A DNA stretch of 64,000 bases from Pseudophaeobacter sp965641885 (GCA_965641885.1 OZ282574.1:1302001-1366000); one strand, 5' to 3'; positions 1 to 11,321 are shown, counted from the stretch's first letter. The notes: generated by a model not told the origin, from the letters alone. Translations and numbers: made by a program.

Positions 1-1
1 G

Positions 2-1435
2 CGCGACATCACGCTGGGCGGCAAGTGGCTGCCCGCCGTGGCGCTTGAGGTCGGAGACAAAAGCCTGACCGTTGGGGTCGAGGGGCAGAGCGGAACCGGA
101 TCGGTGCCGCGCGCCGACATCAAGTGGATGAAGGGCAGTTTCAAAGACAATATCAGTCGCGGTGATGTGGTACTGGTGCGGGCCGAGCTGAACAAAGACG
201 GCACGTTCAAACACTGGTCGCTGCGCCAGGTGCCAGAAGTGCAGGGTGGCTTTGTGGCGATGGACGTGAACTCGGGCCGGGTTCTGGCGATGCAGGGCGG
301 CTTTTCCTACCAGCATTCGGTGTTTAACCGCGCCACCCAGGCACAGCGTCAGCCGGGCTCCAGCTTTAAACCCTTTGTCTATGCCGCCGCTTTGGACAGT
401 GGCTACAGCCCGGCGACCATCGTGGTGGATGCTCCGATCGAGATCAACACACCACAGGGGCTGTGGCGTCCCAAGAACTCGTCAAACAAATTCTATGGCC
501 CAACGCCGCTGCGCACCGGGATTGAACAGTCGCGGAACCTGATGACCATTCGTCTGGCCCAGGAGGTCGGCATGCCGGTGGTTGCGGGCTACGCCGAACG
601 GTTTGGGGTCTATGACAATATGGGCGCCTTTCTGGCCAACTCACTGGGGGCCGAGGAGACCACGCTGTACAAGATGGTGGCATCCTATGCGATGTTTGCC
701 AATGGCGGTGAGCGGGTACAGCCCACATTGGTGGACCGGGTGCAGGACCGCTATGGCCGCACGATCTATCGCCATGATGATCGCGATTGTGTCGACTGCT
801 CTGCGCCCGATCTGGCGCCGGGGAAATCCCCCCGGATCGAGACGGACCGGGAACAGGTGATGGACCCGATTACTGCCTACCAGCTTAGCTCAATGATGCG
901 TGGCGTTGTTGAGCGTGGCACGGCCTCAAGCGTGATCAACCTGCCAGTGCCCACAGCGGGCAAAACAGGGACCACCAATGATTCCCGCGATGTCTGGTTT
1001 GTTGGCTTCACCTCAAATATTGTAGCTGGCTGCTATATGGGGTTTGACCAGCCCCGGCCTATGGGGCGGGGGGCCTATGGCGGCACCATGTGTGGACCGG
1101 TGTTCCAGCAGTTCATGAAAGTAGCCACTGAGAAATTCGGCGGCGGTCCTTTTGACGTGCCCGAAGGGGGACATTTTATCAAGATCGACCGCTACACTGG
1201 CGCCCGTCTGCCCGATAGCGCCTCGGGTGCCTATGTGGTGGCCGAGTATTTCCGCGACGGCGCCGAGCCGATCTTTGGTCTCGCTTTTGACGGCGGTTTT
1301 GCCATGGGATCGGATCTGCCTTTGCTGGAAGAAGTGCAACAATCCGGGCGGCAAGTCACCACCTCAACCGGTGGAACCGCAGTGCTGGGACCCAAGGCGA
1401 CCTTTGGGACGATTACCTCGGGTGGCCAGTACTAG
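2..1435 (+). CDS. Class A penicillin-binding protein, C-terminal part (partial)
   Basis: C-terminal part of a bifunctional penicillin-binding protein (PBP1a type), an inner-membrane enzyme that polymerises and cross-links peptidoglycan in the periplasm. The frame is open to the left edge, so the membrane anchor and glycosyltransferase domain lie outside the window and the GTG at 38 is not the true start. The transpeptidase domain looks intact: SSFK with the acylated serine (near 359), SRN (near 528) and KTGTT (near 960) appear in the right order and spacing. The tail after KTGTT is of normal length. The class is clear; the choice of PBP1a over another class A member is inference. Confidence 0.9.
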   Translation, partial: RDITLGGKWLPAVALEVGDKSLTVGVEGQSGTGSVPRADIKWMKGSFKDNISRGDVVLVRAELNKDGTFKHWSLRQVPEVQGGFVAMDVNSGRVLAMQGGFSYQHSVFNRATQAQRQPGSSFKPFVYAAALDSGYSPATIVVDAPIEINTPQGLWRPKNSSNKFYGPTPLRTGIEQSRNLMTIRLAQEVGMPVVAGYAERFGVYDNMGAFLANSLGAEETTLYKMVASYAMFANGGERVQPTLVDRVQDRYGRTIYRHDDRDCVDCSAPDLAPGKSPRIETDREQVMDPITAYQLSSMMRGVVERGTASSVINLPVPTAGKTGTTNDSRDVWFVGFTSNIVAGCYMGFDQPRPMGRGAYGGTMCGPVFQQFMKVATEKFGGGPFDVPEGGHFIKIDRYTGARLPDSASGAYVVAEYFRDGAEPIFGLAFDGGFAMGSDLPLLEEVQQSGRQVTTSTGGTAVLGPKATFGTITSGGQY

Positions 1436-1513
1436 GCCTGCGCACGCTTGCTTATCGCCAAACCGGTCGTTTTGGTCTGCGCACGACGGGCTGCTGCGCC
1501 AAATACCTTTGAT

Positions 1514-3256
1514 CTATGCGCGCAGCGCCAGTGTTTCGGGCCGATTGAGGCAATAGCGCGCCGTTGGGCCAAAACCCTCCGGGTGATCACGCAGATGCGG
1601 CATGCAATTGAAAAGACTATAGAGTGCGGCACCGCTCAGAGCTTCCAGCGCCTGGTCGCCGGGAAAGAAGCTTTCGCTGGGGCAGTCTTCGGCAAAGATG
1701 ACCTCATGCTGGTTCAGCAGAAGATGCATATAGGTGACCATGCCGCAGGGTTGGCGACGGATGCTGTGGTCATTTATCAGAAACCGCGCCGCCGAGAGCA
1801 CTTCGCTGCTGCCGAACAGGAACCGGGCATTTGCGTCCGTCAGCAGCATACGGTGCTGCGGCGAGACCAAAAGATCGCGGCTGGTGCCCAGAGTGCCGGC
1901 CTCAATGCGGATCGGTGCCCAATGCCCATGGGCCGGAACCGTGGTTGAGCCGAGCCATTGCACCGGCTGAAAGCCGTTGTCGCGGGTCAGAACCAAATCT
2001 CCGGGCACCAACTCTTCGATCGGCACCGCGCCATTGACGGTGGAAATTCTGGTGCCCGCGACAAAGCAGATGATGTTTTCGATATTGGAGAACTTGAGGC
2101 TGGAGCCATCCAGCATGGTGGCGGTTCCGCTCATGGTGCCATCGCTGGTGCTGGTCACATCGAGGGTCGTGCGATCCACCAGGCCACCGAGATCGAGCGT
2201 ATCCCAATCCTTGCCGCCTTCCTCGCCGTCGACCGAGATGTCCGCGCGGCCACTCTCTCCCAGATCGGTGAGGCGGAAGGTGTCCTTGTCATCGCCGCCG
2301 GACGCGACATCGCCTTCAGAGACCTCGAAATGGTCGTCGCCGCGGCCCCCGGACATGGTGTCGTGGCCGGTGCCGCCTATCAGGCGGTCTGCGCCGTCAC
2401 CTCCAGACAGCTTATCGTCGCCTGATCCCCCGATGAGGGTGTCATCGCCCGTGTCGCCATAGAGCGAGTCGTTGCCGCCCTTGCCGTCAAGGTAGTCATC
2501 TCCAGCGCCGCCGTGGAAATCATTGGTGTAGGTATCATGAGGATCTGAATCCTCTTGGTTAAAGCCAATGATGGTATCGTTATGAGACGAGCCTAAGACG
2601 CCATCAACGCCGCTGTAGGTATCGCCCTCGGCCTCGCCACCAGAGCCGGTTTCGGTGGTCAGGTTGACGTTGACGGCTTCATCCGAGTCCGAATAGTCGG
2701 CATAGTCAAGCCCCTTGCCGCCGTGCAGCCGGTCTGCGCCTGCGCCGCCGTCCAGTGTATCATCACCGTCATGACCTGACAGCACATCGTTGCCAGTGCC
2801 GCCCGAGATGGAATCATCGCCACAGCCGCCATTGACGGTGTCATTTCCAGCTCCCGCCAGAACAGTATCGCCATTTCCCGCAGGCCCGCTGCCGATGCCG
2901 TCGTTCATTTGGTCGCCGTCAGCGTCGGTATATGTCGAATGAATATAGTCAGAGGCTGCCGTGCCATCCACAACCCCATCCGCTGATCCATAGGACGGAG
3001 GATTGGTGGCACAGCCTGAGGAGAGCGAGTCTACCGGGCCCAGATCCGGGGTGAAATAGACGCAGCCATCTGTGCCGAGGGCATATGAGCCGGTTTCTAC
3101 CTGGTCGGTGCAGCTTTTGTTGTCGATAGTGCCCGTCCATGTCCAGTGACCCGACCCAATGACATGATCCGTTGTGAACGACGTGTAGCCGCCAGAAATT
3201 CCATCTCCGGTGTTCAGGGCGGCATCACCTAGTGATACAAGATATCCAAATGGCAT
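1514..3256 (-). CDS. RTX calcium-binding repeat protein with C-terminal Hint domain
   Basis: Secreted-type protein of 580 aa. Residues about 110-330 carry many glycine/aspartate nonapeptides (GGxGxDxLx type, for example GGSGDDKLSGGDGADRL), which bind calcium and usually mark type I secretion. Residues about 395-540 form a Hint domain opening with CFVAGTRI, whose Cys would be the splice/cleavage nucleophile, followed by the usual PIEELVPGDLVLT stretch. Hint domains of this class are common at the ends of roseobacter RTX proteins and may self-process. No N-terminal signal peptide is visible, as expected for type I export. No ABC exporter lies nearby. GGAAAG precedes the ATG. The substrate or adhesion role is unknown. 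Confidence 0.85.
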   Translation of the reverse strand: MPFGYLVSLGDAALNTGDGISGGYTSFTTDHVIGSGHWTWTGTIDNKSCTDQVETGSYALGTDGCVYFTPDLGPVDSLSSGCATNPPSYGSADGVVDGTAASDYIHSTYTDADGDQMNDGIGSGPAGNGDTVLAGAGNDTVNGGCGDDSISGGTGNDVLSGHDGDDTLDGGAGADRLHGGKGLDYADYSDSDEAVNVNLTTETGSGGEAEGDTYSGVDGVLGSSHNDTIIGFNQEDSDPHDTYTNDFHGGAGDDYLDGKGGNDSLYGDTGDDTLIGGSGDDKLSGGDGADRLIGGTGHDTMSGGRGDDHFEVSEGDVASGGDDKDTFRLTDLGESGRADISVDGEEGGKDWDTLDLGGLVDRTTLDVTSTSDGTMSGTATMLDGSSLKFSNIENIICFVAGTRISTVNGAVPIEELVPGDLVLTRDNGFQPVQWLGSTTVPAHGHWAPIRIEAGTLGTSRDLLVSPQHRMLLTDANARFLFGSSEVLSAARFLINDHSIRRQPCGMVTYMHLLLNQHEVIFAEDCPSESFFPGDQALEALSGAALYSLFNCMPHLRDHPEGFGPTARYCLNRPETLALRA

Positions 3257-3529
3257 TTTGTCTTTCCAGAGTTTGAATAAGGCGCGCCTGTGGAGGCTCT
3301 TCCTTTGCTTTGGACCCTGAACAACGTCGCAAGGCGGGCCGGTGGTAACAACACAGGCCCATTGGTATTTGGCAAAGCTTTCGCGACAGTTTGCAAAACA
3401 GAGAAAACTAGTTCTACTTTGATGCAGGCGATGGCAGAGGCCCGCTGTGGCTTTGTCAGCGCCGTAGCTTGCTCGCAGCCCCGGGGTGGTCTATCACCCT
3501 TGCTTGATACGTAAGTTCAAGGAAAAATC

Positions 3530-4654
3530 ATGCGCGCCGAGATCCAAAACTCCGTAGCCGATATCGAGAAGTCGCTGGAGCTTCTGGCCCAGCGTTTGAA
3601 TTGGGAGACGGCTGAATACCGTTTGGAAGAGTTCAACGCGCGTGTTGAGGATCCCGATCTGTGGAATGACCCGGAGGCGGCGCAAAAACTGATGCGCGAA
3701 CGTCAGAACCTGTTGGATGCAATTGGGGTCTACAAAGGGATCAAGCAGGACCTTGCCGACAATATCGAGCTGATTGAGCTGGGCGAGATGGAAGATGACC
3801 AGGAGGTCATTACGGATGCCGAAGAGGCGCTGAAAGCGCTGAAGGTGACTGCGGCTGAAAAAGAGCTTGAGGCATTGCTCGACGGCGAGGCCGACAGCAA
3901 TGACACCTTTCTTGAGATCAACGCGGGCGCTGGCGGCACTGAAAGCTGCGACTGGGCCTCTATGCTGGCGCGGATGTATGTGCGCTGGGCCGAGAAAAAG
4001 GGCTACAAGGTTGAGCTGCAGTCCGAAAGCGCTGGTGAAGAAGCTGGCATTAAATCGGCGGCCTACAAGATCACCGGTCACAATGCCTATGGCTGGCTGA
4101 AATCCGAATCCGGGGTGCACCGCCTGGTGCGGATCTCGCCCTATGACTCGGCTGCCAAACGGCACACCTCTTTCAGCTCTGTCTGGGTCTACCCGGTGGT
4201 GGACGACAATATCGATATCGAGGTGAACCCGGCGGATATCCGCATCGATACCTATCGCTCCTCTGGCGCTGGGGGTCAGCACGTGAACACCACCGACTCG
4301 GCAGTGCGTATTACCCACCACCCCACCGGCATCGTGGTGACCAGTTCAGAGAAATCGCAGCACCAGAACCGCGACATCGCCATGAAGGCATTGAAGTCGC
4401 GGCTGTATCAGCAAGAGCTGGACCGGCGCAACGCTGCCATCAATGAAGCGCATGAAAACAAGGGCGATGCGGGCTGGGGCAACCAGATCCGGTCTTACGT
4501 GCTGCAGCCCTACCAGATGGTCAAGGATCTGCGCACCAGCTATGAGACCTCGGACACCAAAGGAGTGCTCGACGGCGATCTCGATGGGTTTATGGCGGCA
4601 ACCCTGGCGATGAATGTTGCCGGCAAAAGCCGCTCAGAAGCCCAGGGCGACTAA
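3530..4654 (+). CDS. prfB: Peptide chain release factor 2
   Basis: Release factor RF2 (374 aa), which reads UGA and UAA and triggers peptidyl-tRNA hydrolysis on the ribosome. The catalytic GGQ is at residues 248-250 in the context SGAGGQHVNTTDS. The stop-codon recognition tripeptide at 203-205 reads SPY rather than the textbook SPF. The frame is continuous from ATG, with no in-frame UGA near codon 26, so the autoregulatory +1 frameshift of Escherichia coli prfB is absent. A strong intrinsic terminator follows at 4692. It appears to be a single-gene unit. Confidence 0.97.
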   Translation: MRAEIQNSVADIEKSLELLAQRLNWETAEYRLEEFNARVEDPDLWNDPEAAQKLMRERQNLLDAIGVYKGIKQDLADNIELIELGEMEDDQEVITDAEEALKALKVTAAEKELEALLDGEADSNDTFLEINAGAGGTESCDWASMLARMYVRWAEKKGYKVELQSESAGEEAGIKSAAYKITGHNAYGWLKSESGVHRLVRISPYDSAAKRHTSFSSVWVYPVVDDNIDIEVNPADIRIDTYRSSGAGGQHVNTTDSAVRITHHPTGIVVTSSEKSQHQNRDIAMKALKSRLYQQELDRRNAAINEAHENKGDAGWGNQIRSYVLQPYQMVKDLRTSYETSDTKGVLDGDLDGFMAATLAMNVAGKSRSEAQGD

Positions 4655-4691
4655 CCCACAGCCGTTATTCGGAGGGGTTTCAAAGATAGAC

Positions 4692-4723
4692 CGGGTGCAG
4701 AAGCAGTTCTGCACCCGTTTTTT
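4692..4723 (+). terminator. Intrinsic terminator after prfB
   Basis: A perfect 11-bp stem (CGGGTGCAGAA, loop GCAG, TTCTGCACCCG) is followed by six T. It lies 37 bp past the prfB stop. Confidence 0.92.
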
Positions 4724-4890
4724 GTGCATCCACTGGAGTAAAGTGGTGTGCGTTCGGCGCGCGCATCGGGCCGTCGTTACCAAAAAACACAAGTTCCAAA
4801 GACATTTATAACATGCAGCTGCGGTGCAGCTTTTCAGCAGGGATTTCCAGCGCTAGGCTAACGTGCAATTGGTGCAGGAGAAGCCGTCAG

Positions 4891-6288
4891 ATGTATGAGC
4901 CCTATGGATCCGCGCATGCGCTGGTGACACAACTGCGCAGTGGCGCTCTGAGTGCGACAGAGGTGATGCAGGCCACACTGGACCGTATTGCGGCACTTAA
5001 TCCCCGATTGAATGCCATTGTGGCGCTGCGGGATCGCGACGCCCTGATGGCAGAGGCCGCCGCCGCAGATAAGGCTAAGAGTCGCGGCGCATTGCATGGT
5101 TTGCCGATGGCGATCAAGGATCTGGCTGATGTCAAAGGCATTGCCTCGACCCAGGGCTCACCGCTGATCAAGGATTTTGTACCCAGCAAGGATGAGCTGT
5201 TTGTCGCCCGGCTGCGCGGGGCGGGAGCCATTTTGATCGGTAAGACCAATACGCCGGAATTTGGCCTCGGCTCGCATACTTTTAATCCGGTCTATGGCGC
5301 GACGGGCAACCCGTATGATCCGCATCGCACCTGCGGCGGATCCTCGGGCGGTGCGGCCGTGGCGCTTTCTGCCGGGATGCTGGCTTTGGCGGATGGATCC
5401 GACATGATGGGCTCTTTGCGCAACCCGGCCGGATGGTGCAATGTTTACGGCTTTCGGCCAACCTGGGGCTGGGTGCCGTCCGAACCACAAGGCGATCTGT
5501 TCCTGCATCAGTTGGCCACCTTGGGGCCGATGGCGCGCAGTCCTGAAGATATTGCTTTGCTGCTGGATGTGATGTCAGGTCCTGATCCACGTCAGCCACT
5601 TGCAAGCGGCGGCGCAGCCACCCTGCCATTGCCACAGATCACGCCGATGCGGATCGGCTGGCTGGGTGACTGGGGTGGCGCCTTTGCGATGGAGCCCGGC
5701 ATTCTGCAGACCTGCGAGGCTGCTGTGGCGCAGTTTTCCGATATGGGTCATCAGGTGGAAACAGTGGCGCCGCCCTTTTCGGCGGAGCAGATCTGGGAGT
5801 CCTGGATCACCCTGCGGTCTTATGCCGTGGCGGGTGGGTTGCGGGCCTTTGAGGGCAGTCGCGCTGCGCTAAAAGAGACTGCAATCTGGGAGTTGGAGCG
5901 CGGACTTGCCCTGAGCGGGCGCGAGATACAGGCGGCCTCGGATATTCGCTCCAACTGGCAGCGCAGGGCCGCCGAGGTTTTCCAGAGCTTTGATGCCTTG
6001 ATTCTGCCCACGGCACAGTGCTGGCCCTTTCCGCTGGAGCAGGACTATCCGCACAGCATCAATGGGGTTGCGATGGACAGCTATCACCGCTGGATGCAAG
6101 TGGTGACCCCCGTGAGCCTGCTGGGACTGCCCTGTCTTGCGGTGCCTGCCGGGTTTGGCGACGCGGGCCTGCCAATGGGCCTGCAGATCTTTGGCGCCCA
6201 GGGGCAGGACCAAAACCTGCTGGCGCTGGGCCAAAGCTATCATCAGGCAACACAGTGGCCACAAAAATCTCCGCCATCCGAAAAGTGA
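4891..6288 (+). CDS. Amidase signature family hydrolase
   Basis: Cytoplasmic amidase of the amidase-signature family (465 aa from the chosen start), hydrolysing a carboxamide of unknown identity. The Ser-cisSer-Lys triad is visible: Lys76 (MAIKDLAD), Ser151/152 (GGSSGGAA) and the nucleophile Ser175 (GSDMMGSLRNPA). The motif GSDMMGS instead of GSDTGGS is a known variation within the family. The ATG at 4891 is preferred to the upstream ATG at 4813 because AGGAG sits 10 bases before it and alignment to the family begins there. It is monocistronic or cotranscribed with the DUF2189 gene 58 bp downstream. It is not GatA: no gatB or gatC is near. Confidence 0.85.
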   Translation: MYEPYGSAHALVTQLRSGALSATEVMQATLDRIAALNPRLNAIVALRDRDALMAEAAAADKAKSRGALHGLPMAIKDLADVKGIASTQGSPLIKDFVPSKDELFVARLRGAGAILIGKTNTPEFGLGSHTFNPVYGATGNPYDPHRTCGGSSGGAAVALSAGMLALADGSDMMGSLRNPAGWCNVYGFRPTWGWVPSEPQGDLFLHQLATLGPMARSPEDIALLLDVMSGPDPRQPLASGGAATLPLPQITPMRIGWLGDWGGAFAMEPGILQTCEAAVAQFSDMGHQVETVAPPFSAEQIWESWITLRSYAVAGGLRAFEGSRAALKETAIWELERGLALSGREIQAASDIRSNWQRRAAEVFQSFDALILPTAQCWPFPLEQDYPHSINGVAMDSYHRWMQVVTPVSLLGLPCLAVPAGFGDAGLPMGLQIFGAQGQDQNLLALGQSYHQATQWPQKSPPSEK

Positions 6289-6346
6289 GGCCGAAGGGTG
6301 AGAGAGAAGGCACAAGACATAGATTTTTCTGGGGAGGAGAATTTGG

Positions 6347-7111
6347 ATGAGTGAGAAACCCTTTGGGCTGCCCACGCTGCGGCCCATGAGCGTTGCGATC
6401 CTGAAACAAGCTCTGAAAAGCGGCTGGCAGGATTTTTGCCGCAAACCGGGATACGGGCTGTTCTTTGCAGGGTTTTACGTCCTGGCAGGCTGGTTGATGA
6501 CATGGATTACCCTGCAAACAGGGACCACATTCTGGTTGGTGCTTGCGGCTATTGGCTTTCCTCTGATCGGCCCCTTTGCCGCCGTCGGACTATATGAGGT
6601 TTCCCATCGTCTGGAACAGGGAGAGCCAATGACGGCGGCGGATATCCTTGGGGTGATCCTGCATCAGAGCCGTCGCCAGTTGCCGTCGATCTGTGCCATC
6701 ATCATTGTGGTCTTTTTGTTCTGGTTCTTTCTGGGCCACATGATTTTTGCCTTGTTTCTGGGGCTTTCCACGATGACCAATGTCTCAAGCTCGCTGCAGG
6801 TTTTTCTCACGCCCAATGGCATGATGATGCTGGCGGCCGGAAGCGTGGTGGGCGCGCTGTTTGCGCTGTTGCTGTATATGATCACGGTGATTTCTCTGCC
6901 GCTGCTGCTGGATCGGGAGGTGGATTTTGTCACGGCAATGATCGCCAGCTTCAGCTATGTGCAGGCAAATTTCGTGTTGATGATGCTGTGGGCTGCCGGG
7001 ATCGCGGTGCTGACATTTGCCGCGCTGTTGCCTGGCTTTGCCGGTCTCTTTCTGGTTCTGCCCCTGCTGGGACACGCCACCTGGCACATCTACCGGCAAA
7101 TCGCCCATTGA
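6347..7111 (+). CDS. DUF2189 integral membrane protein
   Basis: Polytopic inner-membrane protein (254 aa) with about six hydrophobic segments and the N-terminal signature LPTLRPMSVAILKQALKSGW, which is typical of DUF2189 proteins in alphaproteobacteria. The function of the family is unknown. GGAGGAG stands upstream of the ATG. It sits 58 bp after the amidase on the same strand, but nothing else suggests a shared role. Confidence 0.8.
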   Translation: MSEKPFGLPTLRPMSVAILKQALKSGWQDFCRKPGYGLFFAGFYVLAGWLMTWITLQTGTTFWLVLAAIGFPLIGPFAAVGLYEVSHRLEQGEPMTAADILGVILHQSRRQLPSICAIIIVVFLFWFFLGHMIFALFLGLSTMTNVSSSLQVFLTPNGMMMLAAGSVVGALFALLLYMITVISLPLLLDREVDFVTAMIASFSYVQANFVLMMLWAAGIAVLTFAALLPGFAGLFLVLPLLGHATWHIYRQIAH

Positions 7112-7179
7112 GTGCGCATCGCTTGCCAGTCGCTTTGGGTATCTGCGATCGGACCTGGGTTCAGGGTATCGTTCGCGGG

Positions 7180-8010
7180 TTAGCGAAAGGGTTCATCGGG
7201 CCGCAACAGGTGACGGTGATAAGGCAGCAAATCCTCGGCGCTGGAAAAACCAGCGCTACGCGCCGTTCTCAACGCACGCCCCATATCATGTCCAAGGTGT
7301 TCATAGACCATGCGGGTGACGCGCTCACCACTGCCATCGCGCACAGTGCGCGCCACGTATCCAACCCAGAAATTGTTCTCTAACGATCCGATGCGCGCCA
7401 GATAGTTAAACGAATATGTCATGGCGTGACGCCGCGAGATCACAAAGGCGACGCCATCCTCATGTGAGGTAAGAACGCCCCGGAACTCTCGCATCCTGGC
7501 GCTGTCAGGGAGGCCTTGATAATGCATTGCCTCACGGGCCTCATAGCCCTTGATAAAGGTGGCTGTGGTGCCCGAGCGAAAGACATAGACAAGGCCGATA
7601 ATAAACTGGTCGCTGTTCACAAAGCTCCGGCGGGTAAAGCGGTAAAACCCGGATGGAAACATCGTCTCGTCAAGCTGGCGAATGCCGTAGCCAAGAAAAT
7701 CGGCAAGAAATGAGCTGTTAAGAATCTGTCCCTGCCGACCCATTGTTTCAACTGGTTCCAGCAAAATGCGGGCATCAACTTCGAAAAAGCTGCAGATACG
7801 ATCGAGAATATCGGGTCTGGGAAAACTCTCGCCTGACAAGTATCGGTTGAATTGCGTTCTGTTGATGCCAAGTCGGCGCGAAAGTTCGGAAATCGAAGGG
7901 TATGTTCGGGCCAAGTGACGCAGATTGGTGCCAAACATATTGCGCAACTGTGCAGGGGAGCGGGGTCGTTTTGCCGGTGTTGGGTCTGTTGCGTCCTGAA
8001 TGTCCGACAT
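7180..8010 (-). CDS. XRE-family transcriptional regulator
   Basis: A 276-aa DNA-binding protein. Residues about 25-80 form a helix-turn-helix of the Cro/CI type (ISELSRRLGINRTQFNRYLSGESFPRPDILDRICSFFEVD). The remaining two thirds is a conserved C-terminal domain of unknown ligand, seen in related alphaproteobacterial regulators. It converges on the DUF2189 gene and diverges from the small gene at 8211, so the 200-bp gap 8011-8210 probably holds its promoter. No operator could be identified. Confidence 0.8.
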   Translation of the reverse strand: MSDIQDATDPTPAKRPRSPAQLRNMFGTNLRHLARTYPSISELSRRLGINRTQFNRYLSGESFPRPDILDRICSFFEVDARILLEPVETMGRQGQILNSSFLADFLGYGIRQLDETMFPSGFYRFTRRSFVNSDQFIIGLVYVFRSGTTATFIKGYEAREAMHYQGLPDSARMREFRGVLTSHEDGVAFVISRRHAMTYSFNYLARIGSLENNFWVGYVARTVRDGSGERVTRMVYEHLGHDMGRALRTARSAGFSSAEDLLPYHRHLLRPDEPFR

Positions 8011-8210
8011 TTAGAGCTGCCTATCCTATTGTTGTCGCCCAAAAAGCTTTGAAACTCCGGTGGAGACGCTAAATTGTGTCATGGTGTAGCTATCTAACGT
8101 CAAATTATTTGTTATTCAGACACAAAATGCAATGGGTCGACGCTTCTTTCACAATGTTGAAATCGGTTAGGATAGATCAAACTCTATAGGTCTTAGATAC
8201 GAGGTCCGCT

Positions 8211-8708
8211 ATGATTGGAATAGTTCTTTGGCGTGACATTGCCGTCGGCAAGGCGGTAATCTGGTGTGAAGATCAGGGGGATCTGGCTTTTTATACTCAC
8301 CCTGGCACCTTTGACACGTTTGAAATCTGTGTTGGAGACTGGGTTCTGTTCGACTTGGAGTTGAATGGGGGCTTGCGGTTGGCGCTGGACGTTCGCGTCT
8401 TACCAGAGCCTGCCTGTCCCGGTTTGGTCGACGACATTGTTGGTGCAGCAGGCATGCCGCCGGCAAGGTTTTCCCCGCAGTTGGTTGAGGCTGCGCACGA
8501 AAATGAAGCGGTGTCACCGGGTAAAGGTGAGGCCGGTCAGCGTGCAGGCGAGAGTGCAAACTGCTTGACCCAGACCGAGGCTGCCCGTGCAAAAGTGAAA
8601 GAGCAGCTCACAAACCCCGAAACGCGTTTAACAGCGCCAGGGGAGGGGGCGGGAAAAAACATCATTCTCTTTCCTCTGGGGCAATCGGGTAGTCGCCGCA
8701 GCGCCTGA
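8211..8708 (+). CDS. Conserved small protein of unknown function
   Basis: A 165-aa soluble protein that I do not recognise. Residues 1-75 look like a compact beta-rich domain (GIVLWRDIAVGKAVIWCEDQGDLAFY); the C-terminal half is polar and probably disordered (Glu/Ala/Gln rich), ending in a basic tail. GAGG lies 6 bases before the ATG. It is divergent from the XRE regulator, whose target it might be, and is followed by the shared terminator at 8778. Confidence 0.6.
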   Translation: MIGIVLWRDIAVGKAVIWCEDQGDLAFYTHPGTFDTFEICVGDWVLFDLELNGGLRLALDVRVLPEPACPGLVDDIVGAAGMPPARFSPQLVEAAHENEAVSPGKGEAGQRAGESANCLTQTEAARAKVKEQLTNPETRLTAPGEGAGKNIILFPLGQSGSRRSA

Positions 8709-8777
8709 GCATCTGAAACAGAGCGCCTGAAGCTGCGGGCCTGAAGCGGTGAGGCACCGACCAGACATAACGCTAAA

Positions 8778-8801
8778 AAGGCCGGTCCTGAGACCGGCCT
8801 T
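8778..8801. terminator. Bidirectional terminator between the 8211 gene and ilvN
   Basis: A perfect 10-bp stem (AAGGCCGGTC, loop CTGA, GACCGGCCTT) has a T-rich tail on the plus strand and AAAAA before it, so it can end transcripts from both sides. Confidence 0.88.
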
Positions 8802-8836
8802 CTATTTATTTAGCATCGTAGAGGGCGAAGCCCCGG

Positions 8837-9397
8837 TCAGACGCCGCGCAACAGAGCTGCGACGCCGGTCCTTGCGACTTCGGACAGTCCCAGGGGGCGC
8901 ATGAGATCTGCAAAGGCATCAATCTTTTCAGGTGCACCGGTGATCTCGAAGATGAAGCTGTTCAGGGTGCTGTCCACAACATTGGCGCGAAAGATATCGG
9001 CCAGTCGCAGGGCCTCGACGCGTTTGTCACCTTCGCCAACAACCTTGAAAATTGCCAGCTCGCGCTCTACCGAGGAGCCCTCAACAGTGAGGTCATGCAC
9101 CTCATAGACCGAAACAATGCGGCCTAACTGGGCTTTGATTTGTTCGATCACCTGAGGCGTGCCGGTGGTCACCACAGTGATGCGCGACAAATGGCCAGTG
9201 TGGTCGACTTCGGCGACGGTCAGGCTTTCGATGTTATAGCCACGACCTGCGAACAGGCCGATGACCCGCGCGAGAACGCCGGGTTCGTTTTCTACCAGCA
9301 CTGCCAAGGTGTGCTTTTCCTGAACATCCGAAAACGTCGGGCGCAGGTTATAGGCGGAGTGGCCGGTGGAGCCTTCTTTGATATGGAGGGCAGACAT
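8837..9397 (-). CDS. ilvN: Acetolactate synthase, regulatory small subunit
   Basis: Regulatory subunit of acetohydroxyacid synthase (186 aa), which confers valine feedback inhibition on the first common step of branched-chain amino acid synthesis. An N-terminal ACT domain (HTLAVLVENEPGVLARVIGLFAGRGYNIESL begins near residue 28) is followed by the usual C-terminal ALS_ss_C region. It lies 78 bp downstream of ilvB on the same strand and ends at the 8778 terminator, so both genes answer to the attenuator at 11267-11369. The symbol could equally be ilvH. Confidence 0.95.
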   Translation of the reverse strand: MSALHIKEGSTGHSAYNLRPTFSDVQEKHTLAVLVENEPGVLARVIGLFAGRGYNIESLTVAEVDHTGHLSRITVVTTGTPQVIEQIKAQLGRIVSVYEVHDLTVEGSSVERELAIFKVVGEGDKRVEALRLADIFRANVVDSTLNSFIFEITGAPEKIDAFADLMRPLGLSEVARTGVAALLRGV

Positions 9398-9475
9398 GTA
9401 TGTCCCTTTCTGAAATTCGGGCCAAAATTTGGGGCAGGGCGCAACCGCCCCGCAAATTCCGTTCCTGCGCTGGGT

Positions 9476-11227
<1,752 letters not shown>

Positions 11228-11266
11228 CTGCTTTTGCTCCAATTGGCCGCATCGTCCATTACGCAT

Positions 11267-11296
11267 AAAAAAAGCCTCCGCTTGTTCAGGGGAGGC
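11267..11296 (-). terminator. ilv attenuator terminator
   Basis: On the minus strand GCCTCC and GGAGGC form a GC-rich stem (11274-11279 with 11291-11296) followed by seven U, 39 bases before the ilvB start. Its 5' arm overlaps a sequence, CCCATGCGC, that can instead pair with GCGCATGGG inside the leader-peptide gene, giving the competing antiterminator. Confidence 0.88.
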
Positions 11297-11321
11297 GCAT
11301 GGGTTTGACTGTGGTCTACCG

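Noticed and set aside
2400..2900. Repeated motif blocks that could look like a DNA repeat array or CRISPR
   Set aside because: They are the codons of the RTX nonapeptides; there are no constant repeats with unique spacers. No CRISPR array was seen anywhere in the window.
3290..3514. 74-codon frame upstream of prfB
   Set aside because: No ribosome site and no recognisable family; probably the prfB promoter region.
5282..5635. Arg/Pro-rich minus-strand frames over the amidase gene
   Set aside because: Composition is typical of antisense frames in GC-rich genes.
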